NCBI GenBank assembly: GCA_019925105.1
Contig: JAHGAU010000009.1
Location: 1,240,001-1,304,000 of the forward strand
Direction of reading: 5' to 3'
Length of the DNA stretch: 64,000 nucleotides
Source of the DNA: Niebla homalea
Lineage: Eukaryota > Ascomycota > Lecanoromycetes > Lecanorales > Ramalinaceae
Part shown: positions 16,211 to 29,627 of the stretch, one piece after another
Position numbering within the stretch: position 1 is the stretch's first letter
Layout: every line of letters begins with the position of its first letter
Position numbers and translations under genes: made by a program
Notes under the pieces: generated by a model
What the model saw: the letters and a program-made list of their open reading frames with translations, nothing else
The model's database searches: none
Told to the model about the DNA's origin: nothing

Positions 16211-17640
16211 CCTCACTCTTACCCTCACCATTACCATCACCCTTATTACCCTTATCACCCTCACTCTCACCCTCATTATCACCCTCACCCTCACCCTCAT
16301 CACCCTCACCATTCTCACCGTTACCATCACCCTCATCACCCTCATCACCCTCATCACCCTCATCACCCTCATCACCCTCATCACCCTCATCACCCTCATC
16401 ACCCTCATCACCCTCATCACCCTCATCACCCTCATCACCCTCATCACCCTCATCACCCTCATCACCCTCATCACCCTCATCACCCTCATCACCCTCATCA
16501 CCACCCTTACCTACACCCTCACCCCCACCTGCACCACCCTTACCATCACTTGCATCATCACCCTTACCACCACCTGCATCCTTACCCTCACCTGCATCAT
16601 CACCTGCACCTTATTACCACCCTCATCACCCTCACCTGCACCACCACTTGCACCCTCACTTGCACCCTCACTTACCACCCTCACCACCCTCACTTCCACC
16701 CTCACTTGCACCCTTACTTACCACCCTTACCACCCTCACCACCCTCACTTCCACCCTCACTTGTATCATCACCCTCACCACCACCCTCACCTGCAATACC
16801 ACCCTTACCTGCATTACTACCCTCACCCTCACTCTCACCCTTACCATCACCTGCACTACCACCCTCACCTTACCACCACCCTCACCTACCTCACCTGCAC
16901 CCTTACCCTTACCCTCACCTGTACCACCACCCTCACCTGCACCATCACCCTCACCATCCCTCACCTGCACTATCACCCTCACCATCACCCCTACCCTCAC
17001 CTGCACCATCACCCTCACCATCACCCCTACCCTTACCTGCACCATCACTCACCTACTGCACCCTCACCTACTGCACCCTCACCTACTGCACCCTCACCTG
17101 CACCCTCACCTGCACCCTCACCTACTGCACCCTCACCTGCACCCTCACCTGCACCCTCACCTGCACCCTCACCTGCACCCTCACCTGCACCCTCACCTGC
17201 ACCCTCACCTGCACCCTCACCTGCACCCTCACCCTCATCCTCACCCTCACCCTCACCCACACCCTCACCTGCACCCTTACCTGCACTACCACCTTTACCA
17301 CCACCTGCACCCTACCTACTGCACCCGCACCTACTGCACCCACACCTACTGCACCCACACCTACTGCACCCTTACCTACTGCAAATCCTTTACTAAGCCC
17401 TTCACCAGGCCCTTCACTATGATGCGACGCCCGATGCATGCATGCCCCTACCGCAACAGGCCGAAAAACACCGTGATTTGGATGGAGAACCTAAGAGGTA
17501 AGCAAGGCCCCTCACCTGCACCCTTACCCGCACCCTCAGCAGACCCTTTATAAGCCCTTTACCAGGCCCCTCACCAAGCCCCTCACCAAGCCCCTCACCA
17601 GGCCCTTTGTTAGGCCCTTTATTAGGCCCAGAAAAGATGG
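16211..17640. repeat. G-poor CACCCT/CACCTG minisatellite block, not RIPped
   Basis: Almost entirely A/C/T on the plus strand. 16325-16502 is an almost pure array of the 9-mer CATCACCCT (about 20 units). 17045-17230 is mostly the 12-mer CTGCACCCTCAC and the 15-mer CTACTGCACCCTCAC. The remainder mixes these with CACTTGCACCCT and, after 17540, CCAAGCCCCTCA units. CpA is extremely frequent, so RIP has not acted. The long open frames in all phases (for example 15987-17396, 16151-17422, 16648-17553) are by-products of a repeat without stops. 17417-17503 is a short non-repetitive island. Confidence 0.95.
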
Positions 17641-17900
17641 GAAGGAAGGAAAGAGCAAAAGTGATGAAATAGCAGGTAGTAATGGAGTGCAATTAAAGAT
17701 GGGCCGCAGCCCTTATATAAGTTGGTAAGGTATAGGTTGCTTACTATGGTAATCTGTTATACCCTTTTTTTTTCTAAGTATATATAAATCGATTCTACCC
17801 TTAATTAACCTTTTTAATATTTCTTTTCCTTTATATATTTATCCATAAGTTTAATATCTTTTATATTCTTTCCCTTTTTAATTCCCTTTATAATAAAATA
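17641..17900 (+). repeat. Dispersed ~260-bp direct repeat, copy 1, with TATA-like motif
   Basis: Matches 39620-39904 in the same orientation (shared AAATAGCAGGTARTAAT, CCCTTATATAAGTT, TATAGGTTRCTTACTAT, ATCGATTCYACCCTTAAT). TATATAAG occurs at about 17713. Both copies also carry AGGCCCTTTRTTAGGCCC words, before the unit here and after it at 39880. The first 130 bases are nearly RIP-free. Possibly an LTR or promoter fragment of a mobile element; no TG...CA ends were found. Confidence 0.7.
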
Positions 17901-20900
17901 TTACCTTTAATATTATTATACTTTAAATTATATTATACTTATTTATATATATTTTAATTATATATTTACCGCTTATAATATCTTTTTAATAATTTAAATT
18001 ATCGTAAATATAAAAGTTAAAAAAATATTAATACGGTAATAATTTATCTTTACTCCCTTTATAATAAAATTGCCCCTTTAATATTACGTATTATTAATAA
18101 ATAATTCTTATCCTTTAACATTAATCGTATATATATTTATTTATTCCTTTTATAGTTTTATTTTTGAATCTTATTTAATAATAATAAATAAGGATATTAA
18201 AATTTAATTTTTTAAAAGGTAACCTTTTAATTTTTTTATTTTAACTTATTAATAATAATAACCTTAATACTTTATATTTATTTATTTTAAGGCTTAAGTT
18301 ATTTATATTTATATTTTTTTTAAGTATAATACGCTTAATCTATATAAAGGTATAACGCGTTTTACTCCGTTTATTAAAAGATTATAAATACCGTTTTTTA
18401 TAAAAACCGGACCTTATAATTAATTATTCTTTATTTTATTCCTTTATTTATATACTTTTAATATCTCTTTTAATCCCGTTATTATTAAGTATATCTTAAG
18501 TAAATTTATTATATAACTTTAAGTACGTCTTAAGAAAACTTAATTATTTAAATAAGCTTTATTTAAATTTTATTTTATAGATTTTAATATTTTTCTTCAT
18601 TAATATATTTAAAATAATATTATATATAATTATTTAACTTATATTTATCTATTAATATTATTTTTTTATTAATTTATTATATTGGTTTTAAGAAAGTAAT
18701 TAAGGGGTAATAATTTATTATAATTATTATTACTTATATATTGCTATTTAAGAAAATAAAGGAAAAAGAAAAACAATAAATAAGTTATTTATTAATCTTT
18801 AGATCGCCTTTTAACCTTTATATAAATTCCTTTAAAGTTTAATATTATACTTAATAATATTTATTGAAAATATATTTTTTATTATAACTTTTAATATTTA
18901 CCTTTATTTATTTATATGCTTTTCCCTTAATTAATTAATATATTAAGTACTTTTAAGGCCGTATTTATTTATAAATAAAAGATATTTTCATATTCTTTTA
19001 ATAATTTATGTATAATTATCCCGATATAGGAATTATTAAAAGGTATATTAAAAAAGGTTTCTTTTAAATATAATAATATTACTTATTATTTTTATTAAGT
19101 TTTATCCTAGCCGGTTCCGTTAATAAATAAAACGTTAAAAATAACGTTTAATTATTTATTTACTTTATAATTATACCGCGTAGCCGTTTATTTTATTTTT
19201 CTTTTTTATTTATTTTTCTTATTTCTTTTTACTTTTTTAAATTCTTTTATTTCTTTAGCTTTTTTAATCTTTAATTTCTTTTATATTTTAATTAACTTAT
19301 TTTAAATTTAATTTAATTTTATACTTAACTATTAATTATCCTTCTAAAAGTATATATAAATTTTTAACCTTAATATCGGTTATTTACTTTATATTTATAT
19401 TAATTTCCTTATAGTTTTTTCGGAATTTTTAATTTAAATTATATTAATTAAAATTACCCTTATTATATCCTTATACCTTAAAAAACGTACTTTAATTCTT
19501 AATTTTATTAAATTAAATAAATATATCTTTATTATTATTAAGGTTTATTTAAATATTAATTAAATAATTTATTTAAAGTTATATCCGTCGGTCCCTTATA
19601 ATTTTAACTTATTTTAACTTTTTTACTTTTAAGAGCTTCTTACGGTATATATTTAAGTTTACGCCTTTTATATACGTAAAAATATTTAAGCGTATATCCG
19701 GTATTAATAAATTAATAACGGTTATCGTTTTACCTTTATTAATTACCGTTATATTAAGGGTTTATTAAATAACGTTTATTTAAATTATATCTTTAAATAC
19801 CGGCCGGGCGATTATAGTTTTTATCCAGATATATATAAATTGATTCGCTTTTTAATTAATTATTATTAATTTCTTTTTATAGATTTTTAATATTAAAATA
19901 TAATTTAAATAAACGCTTTTTCTTTAATACGTTATATATCCTTTAATTCCGATATTAATCGTAAGTTTAATATAAAAGGTTATACGCGTTTTATAATTAA
20001 TTATAATTTATAATTAATTTAATAATTATAATTTTAATAAATACTTTTTATTATATTTTCTGCTTTTAATACTTATTTATTATTATTATAATTTATTCTT
20101 AAATCTTAATTATTTAATTCTATTATTCGTTTACCTTAATAATCCCCGTTTAATTATTATTTACCGTTTTTATCCATTTAATTAATTTAATTATTTATAT
20201 TATTTACTTTTTATTTATTAATTTAAATAATTCCTTCGGTTTAAATAATCCCTTTATTAATACGTTAATCCGGCCTTACCGGAATTATAGGATTATCTTA
20301 GTTATATAAATTTACTTAATATAATAAAATTTATATAAAATATAGCCTATCCTTTTTAAGGATTAATTTTTTAATTAAATCTCATAAACGGTTATTTAAG
20401 AAAAAATAATACCGTTTACCCGACTTAAATTTAATTAAGGATATTTTTAATTTAAGTTTTATCGGTTTTAATTTTAATAAATTATCTTTCTTTCTTATAT
20501 ATAAAATAATTATTAATTAATTCTCCGTTTAAATAATAAGTTTATCCGGGCTTTTTTATTAATTCCTTTTCTTTTTAAGTCTATTATTTATATTATATAT
20601 ACGCGGTAACCCTTACCCGTATCTTTATAAGTATCTTTTTTTTAATAAATTCCTCTTTCTATATTATTTTTATATATACGATAACCTTTAAAGTCCTTAA
20701 CTTAAATATAACTCCTTAACCGTTCTTATTTAAAATTATTTTTATAAGTAATATAATTATACTTTAAAAAGAGGTTTACGTTTTTCTTTAATTTTATATC
20801 GTTAACCTTAATAGACTTTATATTCTGGACTATTTTTAAGCTTATTATATTTAGTTTATATTATTTAGTTTTAACTTTAAATTATAATTATTATAAGTAT

Positions 20901-21770
20901 TATTATGGTTCTAATCTTAATATACGTTTTACCGAAAAAATATATATATAGTTATCCGCGGATTAAAGTTTTAATTGGTCTTTAAGTTATTTTATTAATT
21001 CCTTTAATTACGTTACCGGGCTTATTTATCGGGTTGCCTCCTTAATAACGGGTTATTTTCATTTTAGGTTACGTCCTTATATATATACTGGTCCTTTTAC
21101 TCCGCCTCCGTTCTTATTCTTAAAATAAAATAATTAATACGGTTTTATACCCCGTAATTACCGTAATAAAGGTTAATCCTAGATTTAATTATTTATCTTA
21201 AAGGCGTAATCGGGGTTTTAATTACCCGTTATTTAAAATAGTTTTTATATTTATATTAATAATATATTTTACTTTTATTTTAACGTAATATTTATAATAA
21301 ATTTAATATCCAGACTTATAATCTATAAAAGAAACTTTCTTTTAAATAAATTTTTTAATATATAACCTTAATATTTAATTATACTTTTATTTATATATTA
21401 CTTTTAATATATTCTTTTTTTCTTTTTAAGGAAATATTTTTAATTATAAATAATTATAACTTTTTAAAATTTTATTATTTTATAACTTATAATATGATAA
21501 ATAAAAGACTATAAATAAAAGGTTAAAAGCTTAATATCCCCTTATTTATACTTATTTCCTCCGAATCTTTATTATACTTTTACTTCCCTCTTTTTTAATT
21601 TTTCATTTTTTAATAATATTTATTAAAGTAATTATTTATTCCTTTTCTTCCTTTTCCCTTTTTTTTTTTTGATTTTTAAATCCGTATTTTCTTAAAATTT
21701 CTAATATACTAAAATATAAAAGCAAATAAAATAAAAATATAAAGGAAACGGCGTTATATTACTTATATAT
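17901..21770 (-). other. Unclassified RIPped repeat DNA with minus-strand coding skew; includes presumed Gypsy-2 3' LTR
   Basis: T-rich plus strand, so A-rich and possibly coding on the minus strand; a stretch at about 19660-19760 (minus) reads NKGKTITVINLLIPDIRL.IFTYIKGVNL without stops, not recognised. The Gypsy-2 3' LTR should start at 21770 and run leftward (TATATATAAG..., TG presumably mutated to TA), but its other end could not be placed because no partner LTR was found. No gene can be named. Confidence 0.4.
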
Positions 21771-21784
21771 ACTTCCTCCCCTTA
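21771..21784 (-). promoter_or_regulatory. Gypsy-2 polypurine tract
   Basis: Minus strand reads AAGGGGAGGAAGT directly downstream of the Gypsy-2 pol 3' end, similar to the AAGGGGGAGG tract of Gypsy-1. Confidence 0.55.
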
Positions 21785-23797
21785 AATTATATTATTTATA
21801 ATTATAACGGTTTTTAAAGGATTAAAACGTTTCTTATTTATATTTACCGGATTTTAATTTTCTTTATTATTTTTAACTTTAATTTATCGGAAGGTTTAAA
21901 ATACCCGATATACGGTATAAATATTTTAAGATAATCCTTATAAAATAAATTAAATATAAAAGTTTTATTTATCCTTTTTAATATATATAAGGCTTTATAC
22001 TCTTTTATAAAGCCTTTAATAATAAATAATCCGACTTAATAGGGCTTAAGTTTCCTAAAATTAAGGGTAAAATCCCGTTATAGAATTAATTATCTTTCTT
22101 TTAACGGGTTTTAACCTTATACTCCTATATCGTAATATCTCTTCTATCGGTCTTTTATTACGTTTAACTTCTTTTATAACTTTTCTTTAATATTTACTTA
22201 ATTTATTATAAATCTTTAAACGGCTTTATATATTGCTTTTTTTAAAAGCGGTATTATTTTTTCCATAATATATATTTTAACTTTTAATTTAATTACGTTC
22301 CGTTTATATATTATATCCACTTTAATTTTAAAAAGGATATTAATAAGGGTATACCTTAAATATTTAATATATCTTAAATTAATATTTAATATTATTAATT
22401 TTTTTATTTATACTTAATTATTTTTCTATTAAGTTTACGTTTTCCTTATTATATTTTATTAAATTTAATTATTAAACTTTATTATATTTATTATTTTATA
22501 CGTTATACTTAATATAAAGATAAATTAAATATTATATAACCGGAAGGAACTTTTTATCCTTTTATTTATAAATACCTTCTTAATATATATATATATCGTA
22601 ACGGGTTTTAAGTAATAATTTATATACTCTTTTAATATAATAATTACGTTTTTTACTTTAATTAATACGGTATAAAATAACTATATAAATTATAAGAAAT
22701 AATCTATTATATTAAAGACGTACCGAAGACCGCTTTATACTTATTTAAAAGGGTTAATAAAGTCTACTCTAAATAAGTTAAAAAGTATTTCTACCTTAAT
22801 TAAACTTAATAAAACTATACGGTTTCCGTATATTTACTTTATATAAGCTAAATACCCTTATATATATTTTATAATATCCTTTTCTATATCCAGTTATTAA
22901 TAACGATACTATAGTTTTTTTAATATAATTTTTAATAAGAAATATCTCGTATTATTATGGACTTCTTTAAGTATTTATATTATTTTTTCCTTTATTAAAT
23001 TTAACTTATTAAATTATATCTTTTTTTTTTAATTTTACCTTTATTTTAAGGTATTTAATAATATTAATATATTAATCGTTATCTTTATAATAAAGTAATT
23101 CTTTAAGTTTTAATATTTTTATAGGTTCGTAATTAATTTATATATATTCTATTTTATAATTATTATTTAATTTTATATTATATATCTTTATTAACTTACT
23201 ATCGATTATTCTTTGTAATTATAATTCTCCTATATTTACTTTTTTCTTTTTATTTACGCTTTTCCCCGTTAATTTTCCCTTTACGTCTTAAGTTAATTAG
23301 CCTTTTAATTATTATATCGTAATTTATATATTATTATAAACGTTAATTCTATCCTCTTTTATTTCCTTAAAGAGCTTTTTTAATATAATATAATATCCTC
23401 CTTTATTATTCTTTTAAAACTATATTATATTATTCTTATTCTTTTATATTTTAAAGGCTATTTTCTTTATTACCTTATTAAGTACGTAATTTAAATTATT
23501 AAATAATGCCCTTAATAAATTATCCGTAGCTTTATTAATTTCTCCTTTAATATATTTAATTTTAATATATAGCCTTTTTAATTTATTTATTTACCTTATA
23601 AAGATATCCTTATAATAATTTACGTTTATAAATTTTATAAATAACTTATAATTTATATATATAATTAAAACTTCTCTTATATTTAATATATAAAAGAATT
23701 TTTCCTTAAATATAATAATAATTATTAATTTTTATTTATAAATATCGTAATTACGTTCCGCTTTATTTATCGTATATAAATTATAGATAAATAAGAC
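21785..23797 (-). pseudogene. Gypsy-2 pol, RNase H C-terminal part to integrase end, RIPped
   Basis: On the minus strand from 23797: NKAERNYDIYK.KL (the AERNYEIYDKELLAI block of Gypsy RNase H), then FINVNYYKDIFIRQINKLKRL and IKYIKGEINKATDNLLRALF (from the ...RQARWAEFLS...YRPGKLNGKADALSR block). An integrase-sized region follows, and a C-terminal part at about 21900-22050 read as EYKALYILKRINKTF, similar to the small beta domain after Gypsy integrase. The RNase H domain is split at 23785-23797 by the LINE; its N-terminal half resumes at 29628. Confidence 0.75.
23785..23797. repeat. Left target-site duplication of the LINE (13 bp)
   Basis: AGATAAATAAGAC, repeated exactly at 29615-29627. Joining the two flanks restores a continuous Gypsy RNase H frame. 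Confidence 0.93.
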
Positions 23798-23833
23798 ATA
23801 TTATTATATATATACTTAAAATAACGAAAAAGG

Positions 23834-25550
23834 ATGGCGACGAACAAAGGGACCCCAGAGGTCTAAAACGATACGTATACGTATAGCTTTAATAATAATA
23901 AGAGAAGTATATTAAGTACGATAAGTAAAAGTAACGTAATAATTAAGAATAAGGTAATAAACGGCTATGTTAATAAAAACGGTAACGACGCGTACGGGCA
24001 ATATAATAATAATAAGCCGGATAATATATAAAATAAATAAAGGAATTAAAGTTAATAAAATACGCGTATTAAAGCGTATAAAACGCATAATAATAATACG
24101 GAAATAATAGGTAAATAAGGGGGTAAAAAGGCCGGTATAATATTAACGGCGAGGGGTACGGGTGGGAAAAAGGGGTAAAAAACCGTAATAAAAGTATTAT
24201 TAAGGGTATATAAAGGGGAAATAAAGTTAATAAAAAAGATAGGACCTTAAAAGACTAAAAATAAAAAACGGAAACAATATATCGCCCGGTAAATAAGGGC
24301 GAAAGGGCAGTAAAGGAGGCGGTAAAGGCCTTAAAAGGACTTCTTACGGTAAAATAAAAGGATATTACGTTAAAAACTTAACCGATATTACGGATTAAAT
24401 TAAAAAACGTAAAAGACTTCTATATAAAAGTAAAAATAAAATTAAAGGAAACGGAGTAGCTATAAAGCTTTTAAGGGGCGGTAATAAAAACATTAATAAA
24501 AAATAAAAACGGCGGTTTAAGGTTAAATATATAAGGTAAAAATATAAAAACGGCGGTCCTTTAAATAAGAAAAAGCTAAATAATAAAAGTAATAAAAAAG
24601 GTACCCGCGGTAAAAAATAAAAAGATAATAAAGAAGAAAGCGGCCGTATTAAAGAAAATAAAGATAATAACGGTCTACTTATTTAATAATAAAAAAAGGA
24701 ACACGGTAATAAAAGTAAACCCGCTATAATTAATAAAGGCTTTTAAAGTAATAACGGAACCGTTAATAGAATAAATTATTATGGTACGTAAATTATAAAA
24801 TAAAAATATTTTCCTTAATATAATATCTTTAAAAATAAAGGAAAGCTTAAAAAAATTTAAAACTTAAATTCATAAAAGAAAGTATAAATTAATTAAAATT
24901 TTAAAATAATCGTTTACCGTTATAATAAATAAAATATACTTATTACGTTTTAAAGAAGTTAAGAAAAAAGTTATATTAAAAAATATTAAAAAAAGAATAT
25001 AGTTTTTTACTTAAGGCTTAAAATCGTTAACTATAAACTTCCGTTAATAATAAAAAGATTTAACTTTTTAAAATATATAAAGAAATACTTTACCGTTATA
25101 TTAAGTATAACGTTAATAAAAATATATAATAACGTTTTAAATAAAGGAATTATTAAAAAGGATTTCTTAAAATAATTTAACTATAAAATAAAACGGTTAA
25201 TATTTATTAATATTTTAAGTATTAAAATTATAAATATATTATTATAAAATATTTTAATATTATAAAATATACGATTTATATTAAAAGTTACGATATTTAT
25301 AAGTATATAAAGTTAATAATTAAAAAGCTTATAAAAAGTACGCTTAAATACGTTATATATAATAAGGAAAGATACTTAATATAGGATTTTAAATATATAG
25401 TAAGAATTAAAGAGATTAAATATAAGGAAACCCGGATAACCATAAAAATCCAACGGTATAATACGTATAAAATTAATTTAATAAGTTAATTAAAAATAAC
25501 CTTAAAATGTAAATTTAATTAATTAAATAATAAAAAATAAATAACGGTAA
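23834..25550 (+). pseudogene. LINE ORF1 (gag-like), RIPped
   Basis: ATG at 23834 starts MATNKGTPEV followed by a TAA that fits CAA; the frame continues as a Ser/Asn/Lys-rich sequence. Tad-like LINEs encode a nucleic-acid-binding Gag-like protein here. No zinc knuckle could be resolved after RIP. The end is estimated from the beginning of the endonuclease region. Confidence 0.65.
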
Positions 25551-25559
25551 AAAAGAGAA

Positions 25560-28500
25560 AGCTCTTTATGATCCTGATTTTAAGGGCCGGTTATCCTATA
25601 TCTTTAATAATAATTAAAAAATATTAAATTAAAAAACGCTTAACTTTAATAAAAAGTCCGTAACTTAAAGGGGTATAAAAAGGAGTTTTTATAAAGGTTA
25701 ATATATAATATATTAACGTTTTTAAAAATAATATAATATAACGTTTATAATAAAAAAATTAAAGTAATAATATTAATATTTAAATTTAAAAAAGTTAAAA
25801 ACGTTAACGTTATAATAATATAGGAATTACCGTATAACTTATATATATATTTATTTATTAACTTAAAGGAAAGGTTTTATTTAACCTTTAAAAAAGATAA
25901 AATAACCAGAATATACTTCTTTATAAATAAACGGTTTAATATAAATAATTAGGATATTACTTATTATAATAGAAATTTTTATATATTCTATATTATAAAA
26001 AAGGAAACTTAAAAAACGACTTTAATATTTATAATACGTATAATCCGCCGCCGGTTAATAAAGAAGGATTTTTATAATATTATTATTTAAAGAAATCTTA
26101 ATTACTTTAAGTAAATATATATTGCTTAAAGACTTTAACCTATATTATTATATATAGAATAAAAAAGAACGTATAAAAATTTATATTAAATTAAATAACT
26201 TATTAATAATTATTGTCTAAATTAATTTTTTATTATTAATATTATAAAGGATTATTATATAAAAAAGTTATAAATTTAAAATAATAATTAATTTAATTTT
26301 TAATATAGAAAAGGTTACCGGTATAATCGTAATATATAAGCTATAAAAGGACTTAAAATATAACTTAGATTATATATTAATATAAATAATTTTAAATTAA
26401 ATCGTTAATATAACCTTATTATTATTAATAAAGAAAACGTAAAAAACGGTTAAGGAAGTAAAGATTTATATAAAAATAAAAGAAATAATAATATAGTTTA
26501 TAAACCTCCTTTAATTAAATAATAAAAACCGGATCGACTTCTTTATAGTATAAATAATACAAATATTAAATAAAGTAATTAATAAAATTATCTTAATAAT
26601 AAAACTTTTTTAAAGAATTAAAATTTATTAAAATAAAAAGTATATAATTATAATTATAAAGATAAAAAGGTTAATTAAATAAACTTTTAAATATAAAAAT
26701 TAAAAAATACTTAATTAATTAAAGGTTATTTAAAAGGAAAAGGAAAAAACTATTAAGAAAATTAAATAAATATATTTTCGGTTTACGGTATATAATTTAA
26801 CGGTTTTATTTTATAATATTTAAAAGTTAATAAAATATAATAAAAAATAAAATAAAAAATTAAAGCTTATCCTTAAATTCTTATTTCTTAAAAGATCCGA
26901 TAATATATTAATTAATACCTTTAACGGTAAAATTAAGGCCCTTAAAGGAATATTTTTCCCTTTTCTTTCAAAAGTTAATTTAAATAATATCGACGGCGTT
27001 ACGTACCTTAACCCCATATTAATAAATAAAGTAATAATATAAGATATAATAATTAAAATAATTAATAAACCGAAGAAAAATAAAGTTTTAAGATTAAATA
27101 AAATTTTTAATAAATTTTTAATAATAATAACCTTACCGTTTAAAAAGGTTTTTATTTACCTTTTTAAATATATCTTAACGTTAATTATTATTTACGTAAG
27201 TTTAAGGAAATAAAAATAATTATTCTTAAGAAGCTTATTAAGCCGGATTATTTTAAGGTAAAGTTTTATAAATTTATTATACTTTTATATACGTTAAGGA
27301 AGGCCTTAAAAACGGTAATAATAAAAATCCTTAGCGATTATATAAAAAACTACGGACTTCTCTTTAATTAATAAATAAAAATAAAGAGAAATTGGTTAAT
27401 AAAAATAACCCTTAAAAAATTAATTAATAACGTATATATAATATAAAGTTATAAAAAGAAATATAATACGAATCTTCTTTCTCTTAATATTATAAGTATT
27501 TTTAATAAAAAAATTATTAAAGGTTATTATATAACTTAAAAAAAAAAGGGATATTATCCTTTTTAATTAAATAAATAAAGAGTTTCTTAAGCGATTAAAT
27601 TACATTAATTAACTTAAGATAAAAAATAAGCTTAATAAAGCCCGCTATAACGGGGATTCCTTAAAAATTACTTATTTCTTTTATATTATTTTTATTCTTT
27701 AACGGTTTATTAATTAAAAAGCTTATTAAGTTAAAATAAAAAGTTTAAATTAAAGATTTTATTAATAATATTTATTTTTTAACTTATAATACCTTTATAC
27801 GTATAAATTATTGAAAATTAAAATAGGCTTATAAAGTTTATCTTTAATAAGTAAGAATTTACGGGACTTAATTTATACCGTATAAATATAAACTTATTTA
27901 TATAATTAAAAGTTTAAAATTATATAATATAATAGTTATAGTAAACTTAAGCAAAATTACGGTAAAACCGGATATTAATATTAAAGTCCTTAATTTTTAA
28001 GTAATAAGAAGTTTAATTAAAAAAACTATATAAAAAAATTTAAAAGAAAATAACTTTATAAGAAAAAAACTTTATTTATTTTACTATATTAATATAAAGA
28101 GTTATATTATAAAAGGCTTAAAATATTTATTAGGTTATAATAAAATTAATTATAATATACGTTACGGTTATTTAATATATACTTAAAGGTACTTTAAAAT
28201 ATAGGAAAGAATTTATTTAAATATTATAAAAAGTCTAAAATTAATATTTAAGAATAATTAACGGTATTTATAAAGTAACCTTTATCCCGGTATTAAAGCT
28301 TAAGGTTTTTATACCGTTAATTAAAGTTTTATTAAATTAAATAATTACTTAAATAAGGTTAAAAAGATATATATACTTAATTATAATAATAAAAAACGGG
28401 CGGATCCATTAGAATCTTAATAAACTTAAAATTAAAAAGAATAAATTAAAAATATTTATCTATTTTTTTTATTAAAATAAAGTAGAAATAAGTTAAAAAA

Positions 28501-29560
28501 AGGTTAACTTTACCGGTATTTTAAAGGTTAACTTAAGCGGGTATAAATTCCCATTAAACGTAAAAAAATTAAAATTAAAAGGATTTAAAGAATAAAAATT
28601 ATAACGATTATTTTATAAGTTATAATAAAGTAAATTAAATATTAACGGAGGTATAAGGACTTTATACTTTAAGGTTATTATTACTTAACTCTTAATAATA
28701 ATAAAATTATTAATAAATATTTTTATTATTATAATATTATAAGAAAGAATAATAACGTATTAAGCATTTAACTCCGGATGGGTAAAAACGGTTTAACTTA
28801 TTTTTTATTTATTATATATATTAAAGGTTAAACAAACGCCGGATATAAATATAAATAAAAAAAGTAAAACGCTATATACGTCTTTATTTCTTATTTTTTA
28901 TTTATAAAGGTTAAGTTAAAACTTATCGTAAAAGTTAATATTTATAATTATTATTAAATATTATTTACGAAGTAAAATATCCGGGTAACCGTTAAGTTTA
29001 TAATATTTACCGGATTATTATTATAATTTAACCTTATTATAAAGATAAATAAGGTTATTAAAGATTTTATAAAAAAGGCCCGTTATTAATTAAGGAAGAA
29101 AAAAAGGAACGGAAATTAATTACGTTAATTATATAAACTAAAAAGCATCTTTTATAGCTATAAGGATATAATAATAAATACTTATTAAAAATCCTTAAAA
29201 AAGTTAACGGTAATAATAATATAAGAAAAATATATATTAAGCGTATAAGTATTAATAAGGATATTTAAAGGTATTATATAAAATTAAAGTAATATAAATA
29301 TATAAAAGAGCGGAAGAATAATAAATTTAAAAATAATTTTTATAAGGATACGGTTATAATATTACGGATTTTCTTGGGGGAATTAAAATATAAGAAATAT
29401 ATAAATAAATTATTACTCTTTAAACGGCCGTTAATATCTTTTACCTTAAAGGATAAAAGGTAAAGGCCTGGTAAACGCCGGTTTTTACCTTAACGTTATA
29501 AGTATCAGATTTTTACGGTTACCAGTAAAATTAAAAGGCCGCGTATTAAGGAACGCCGGA
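25560..29560 (+). pseudogene. LINE ORF2: endonuclease, reverse transcriptase, RNase H-like, RIPped
   Basis: Endonuclease domain: YDPDFKGRLSYIF at about 25566 and NIYNTYNPPPVNKEG near 26021-26068 (from the HNVYNPPP block). RT: NNIDGVTYLNPILINKVII at about 26978-27034, then KPKKNKVLRLNKIFNKFL (from PxKAPGPDGIPNRFLK), AK-Y-PITLLYTLRKALKTVI and LSDYIKNYGLL at about 27270-27370, and the catalytic box FINNIYFLTYNT (from FVDDxNxLxY) near 27755-27795. An RNase H-like domain would lie at about 28350-28750, inferred from order. Stops at Gln/Trp positions throughout. The minus-strand open frame 26820-27017 is an antisense shadow. Confidence 0.85.
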
Positions 29561-29586
29561 ATTAGCTTAGCTAGACCCGTAATATA

Positions 29587-29614
29587 AATCAATCAATCAA
29601 TCAATTAATCAATC
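29587..29614 (+). repeat. LINE 3' tail of CAAT/TCAA units
   Basis: About seven AATC units with one TTAATC variant, ending exactly at the target duplication. Simple-repeat tails are usual at 3' ends of I/Tad-type LINEs. Confidence 0.93.
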
Positions 29615-29627
29615 AGATAAATAAGAC
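29615..29627. repeat. Right target-site duplication of the LINE (13 bp)
   Basis: AGATAAATAAGAC, identical to 23785-23797. Confidence 0.93.

Larger units (their letters stand above)
23798..29614 (+). mobile_element. Full-length Tad1/I-like LINE (copy 2), 5.8 kb, RIPped
   Basis: Flanked by the 13-bp duplication AGATAAATAAGAC. Order: short leader (23798-23833), ORF1, ORF2 with apurinic endonuclease, reverse transcriptase, RNase H-like and C-terminal regions, then a CAAT-repeat tail. It has no LTRs. It moved by target-primed reverse transcription into the RNase H domain of Gypsy-2. RIP destroyed both frames. The 5' end is shared with 1-574 in reverse, showing at least two copies. Confidence 0.93.

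Noticed and set aside
15987..17553. Long overlapping open frames of 301-469 codons (Thr/Leu, His/Pro, Ala/Pro/Ser rich) and their antisense partners
   Set aside because: All come from a G-poor minisatellite that lacks stops in several phases; no start context, domain or codon bias.
16211..17640. Possible interstitial telomere from CCCT-rich repeats
   Set aside because: Units are CATCACCCT and CTGCACCCTCAC, not CCCTAA/TTAGGG.
26820..27017. 65-codon minus-strand frame
   Set aside because: Lies antisense to the recognisable LINE reverse transcriptase.
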